Origin: Nitriliruptor sp040882055
GTDB lineage: Bacteria; Actinomycetota; Nitriliruptoria; Nitriliruptorales; Nitriliruptoraceae
Direction: 5' to 3'
Length of the DNA stretch: 6,732 nucleotides
Assembly (NCBI GenBank): GCA_040882055.1
Contig: JBBECA010000023.1
Location: forward strand, 1 to 6,732
Shown: piece after piece, positions 6,481-6,732 of the stretch
How positions within the stretch are numbered: the first letter of the stretch is position 1
Layout: the number at the start of each line of letters is the position of its first letter
Translations under genes and position numbers: made by a program
Notes under the pieces: model-generated
Told to the model about the DNA's origin: nothing
The model's input: the letters and a program-made list of their open reading frames with translations, nothing else
Database searches by the model: none

Positions 6481-6540
6481 GCTCGAGCTGTTGTGGGCGT
6501 GCTCTCGGGGCGGTTGTGTTCGTTACGTGTTCTGGAGCGG

Positions 6541-6720
6541 CATCGCAGAGCGCAGCTACCGAAACCGGGGACGCAGGGACCTCTGGACCGATCAACGGTC
6601 GCCCGGGTGGGGAGAACCCACTCAGGTCCAGAGCGAGCGAGTGGCGAGACCGCCCCTGGGACCGACGTTCACCGACGTCGCGCCCCCAAGGGTCGCGACT
6701 CGCTACCGAAGAGGTCCTAC
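6541..6720 (+). promoter_or_regulatory. Candidate structured 5' leader RNA of the gene starting at 6721
   Basis: This gene-free stretch contains nested complementary segments. CTCTGGACC (6581-6589) pairs perfectly with GGTCCAGAG (6625-6633), and it encloses GTGGG-GAGAA-CCCAC (6607-6621). GACCG (6586-6590) with CGGTC (6596-6600) is an alternative pairing that would open the outer stem. Further on, AGCGAGT (6636-6642) pairs with ACTCGCT (6698-6704), continuing after one mismatch as GGCGA..TCGC-type pairs (GCGA 6644-6647 with TCGC 6693-6696). That arm encloses CGACGT with ACGTCG (about 6664-6681). It ends about 10 nt before the Shine-Dalgarno and start codon. This layout suggests a riboswitch-like or other cis-acting leader. 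It matches no class that I can name, and no promoter for it is recognisable. Confidence 0.4.
6710..6714 (+). promoter_or_regulatory. Shine-Dalgarno sequence before the terminal ATG
   Basis: AGAGG lies 6 nt before the ATG at 6721. Its close spacing is the main reason to believe a gene starts at the window edge. It is adjacent to the 3' side of the last leader stem (ending 6704), so leader folding could influence access to it. Confidence 0.5.
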
Positions 6721-6732
6721 ATGCGAGATTCA
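6721..6732 (+). CDS. Start of an unidentified gene (first four codons only)
   Basis: ATG CGA GAT TCA (Met-Arg-Asp-Ser) follows a Shine-Dalgarno sequence at good spacing and ends the window. This would be the only ATG start here; the internal genes all use GTG. Four codons do not allow identification. The preceding 320 bp without a gene and the structured leader suggest it is a separate transcription unit from the HTTM operon. Confidence 0.5.

Noticed and set aside
6545..6580. Cyclic-di-GMP (GEMM) riboswitch
   Set aside because: GAAA followed by GGGGACGCA recalls the GEMM core, but the flanking stem does not pair properly around GAAA and the second half of the motif (receptor and closing helix) is missing.

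Overview
The window is very GC-rich, with almost every third codon position G or C and GTG starts throughout. It looks like a chromosomal segment of a high-GC actinobacterium. The gene order glmS, nnr, alr and the TAnnnT-type promoter hexamer fit Actinomycetota, possibly a deep-branching class such as Nitriliruptoria or Acidimicrobiia, but the sequence alone does not fix the lineage.

Positions 1-3664 hold a tightly packed plus-strand run. It contains the 3'-terminal 295 codons of glmS (glucosamine-6-phosphate synthase), a fused NAD(P)HX epimerase/dehydratase (nnrE-nnrD), and alr (alanine racemase). Two of these products supply cell-wall precursors (GlcN6P and D-Ala); the fused enzyme repairs damaged NAD(P)H. 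Both junctions are 4-bp GTGA overlaps, which suggests one translationally coupled transcript. The start of alr carries an in-frame tandem duplication of 12 codons.

Positions 3665-3852 are intergenic. They are spanned by a long inverted repeat (21-bp arms, one mismatch) running from the alr stop codon to a putative -10 hexamer for the next transcription unit.

Positions 3853-6400 are a second operon of three genes, again joined by GTGA overlaps. They encode a self-processing P1/S58-family (DmpA/NylC-like) Ntn hydrolase, a one-helix membrane protein with the QNWxLFAP motif of DUF5819/SdpA-like proteins, and a multi-pass HTTM protein related to vitamin K-dependent gamma-carboxylase and SdpB. The HTTM protein keeps the lysine that appears to match the catalytic lysine of the human carboxylase. 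The DUF5819-HTTM pair linked to an Ntn hydrolase is the most interesting gene set here, and its substrate is unknown.

Positions 6401-6720 have no convincing gene. The first 80 bases hold a cluster of palindromes. The last 180 bases are rich in nested complementary segments and end in a Shine-Dalgarno sequence and an ATG at 6721, so they look like a structured 5' leader of a gene that starts at the window edge.
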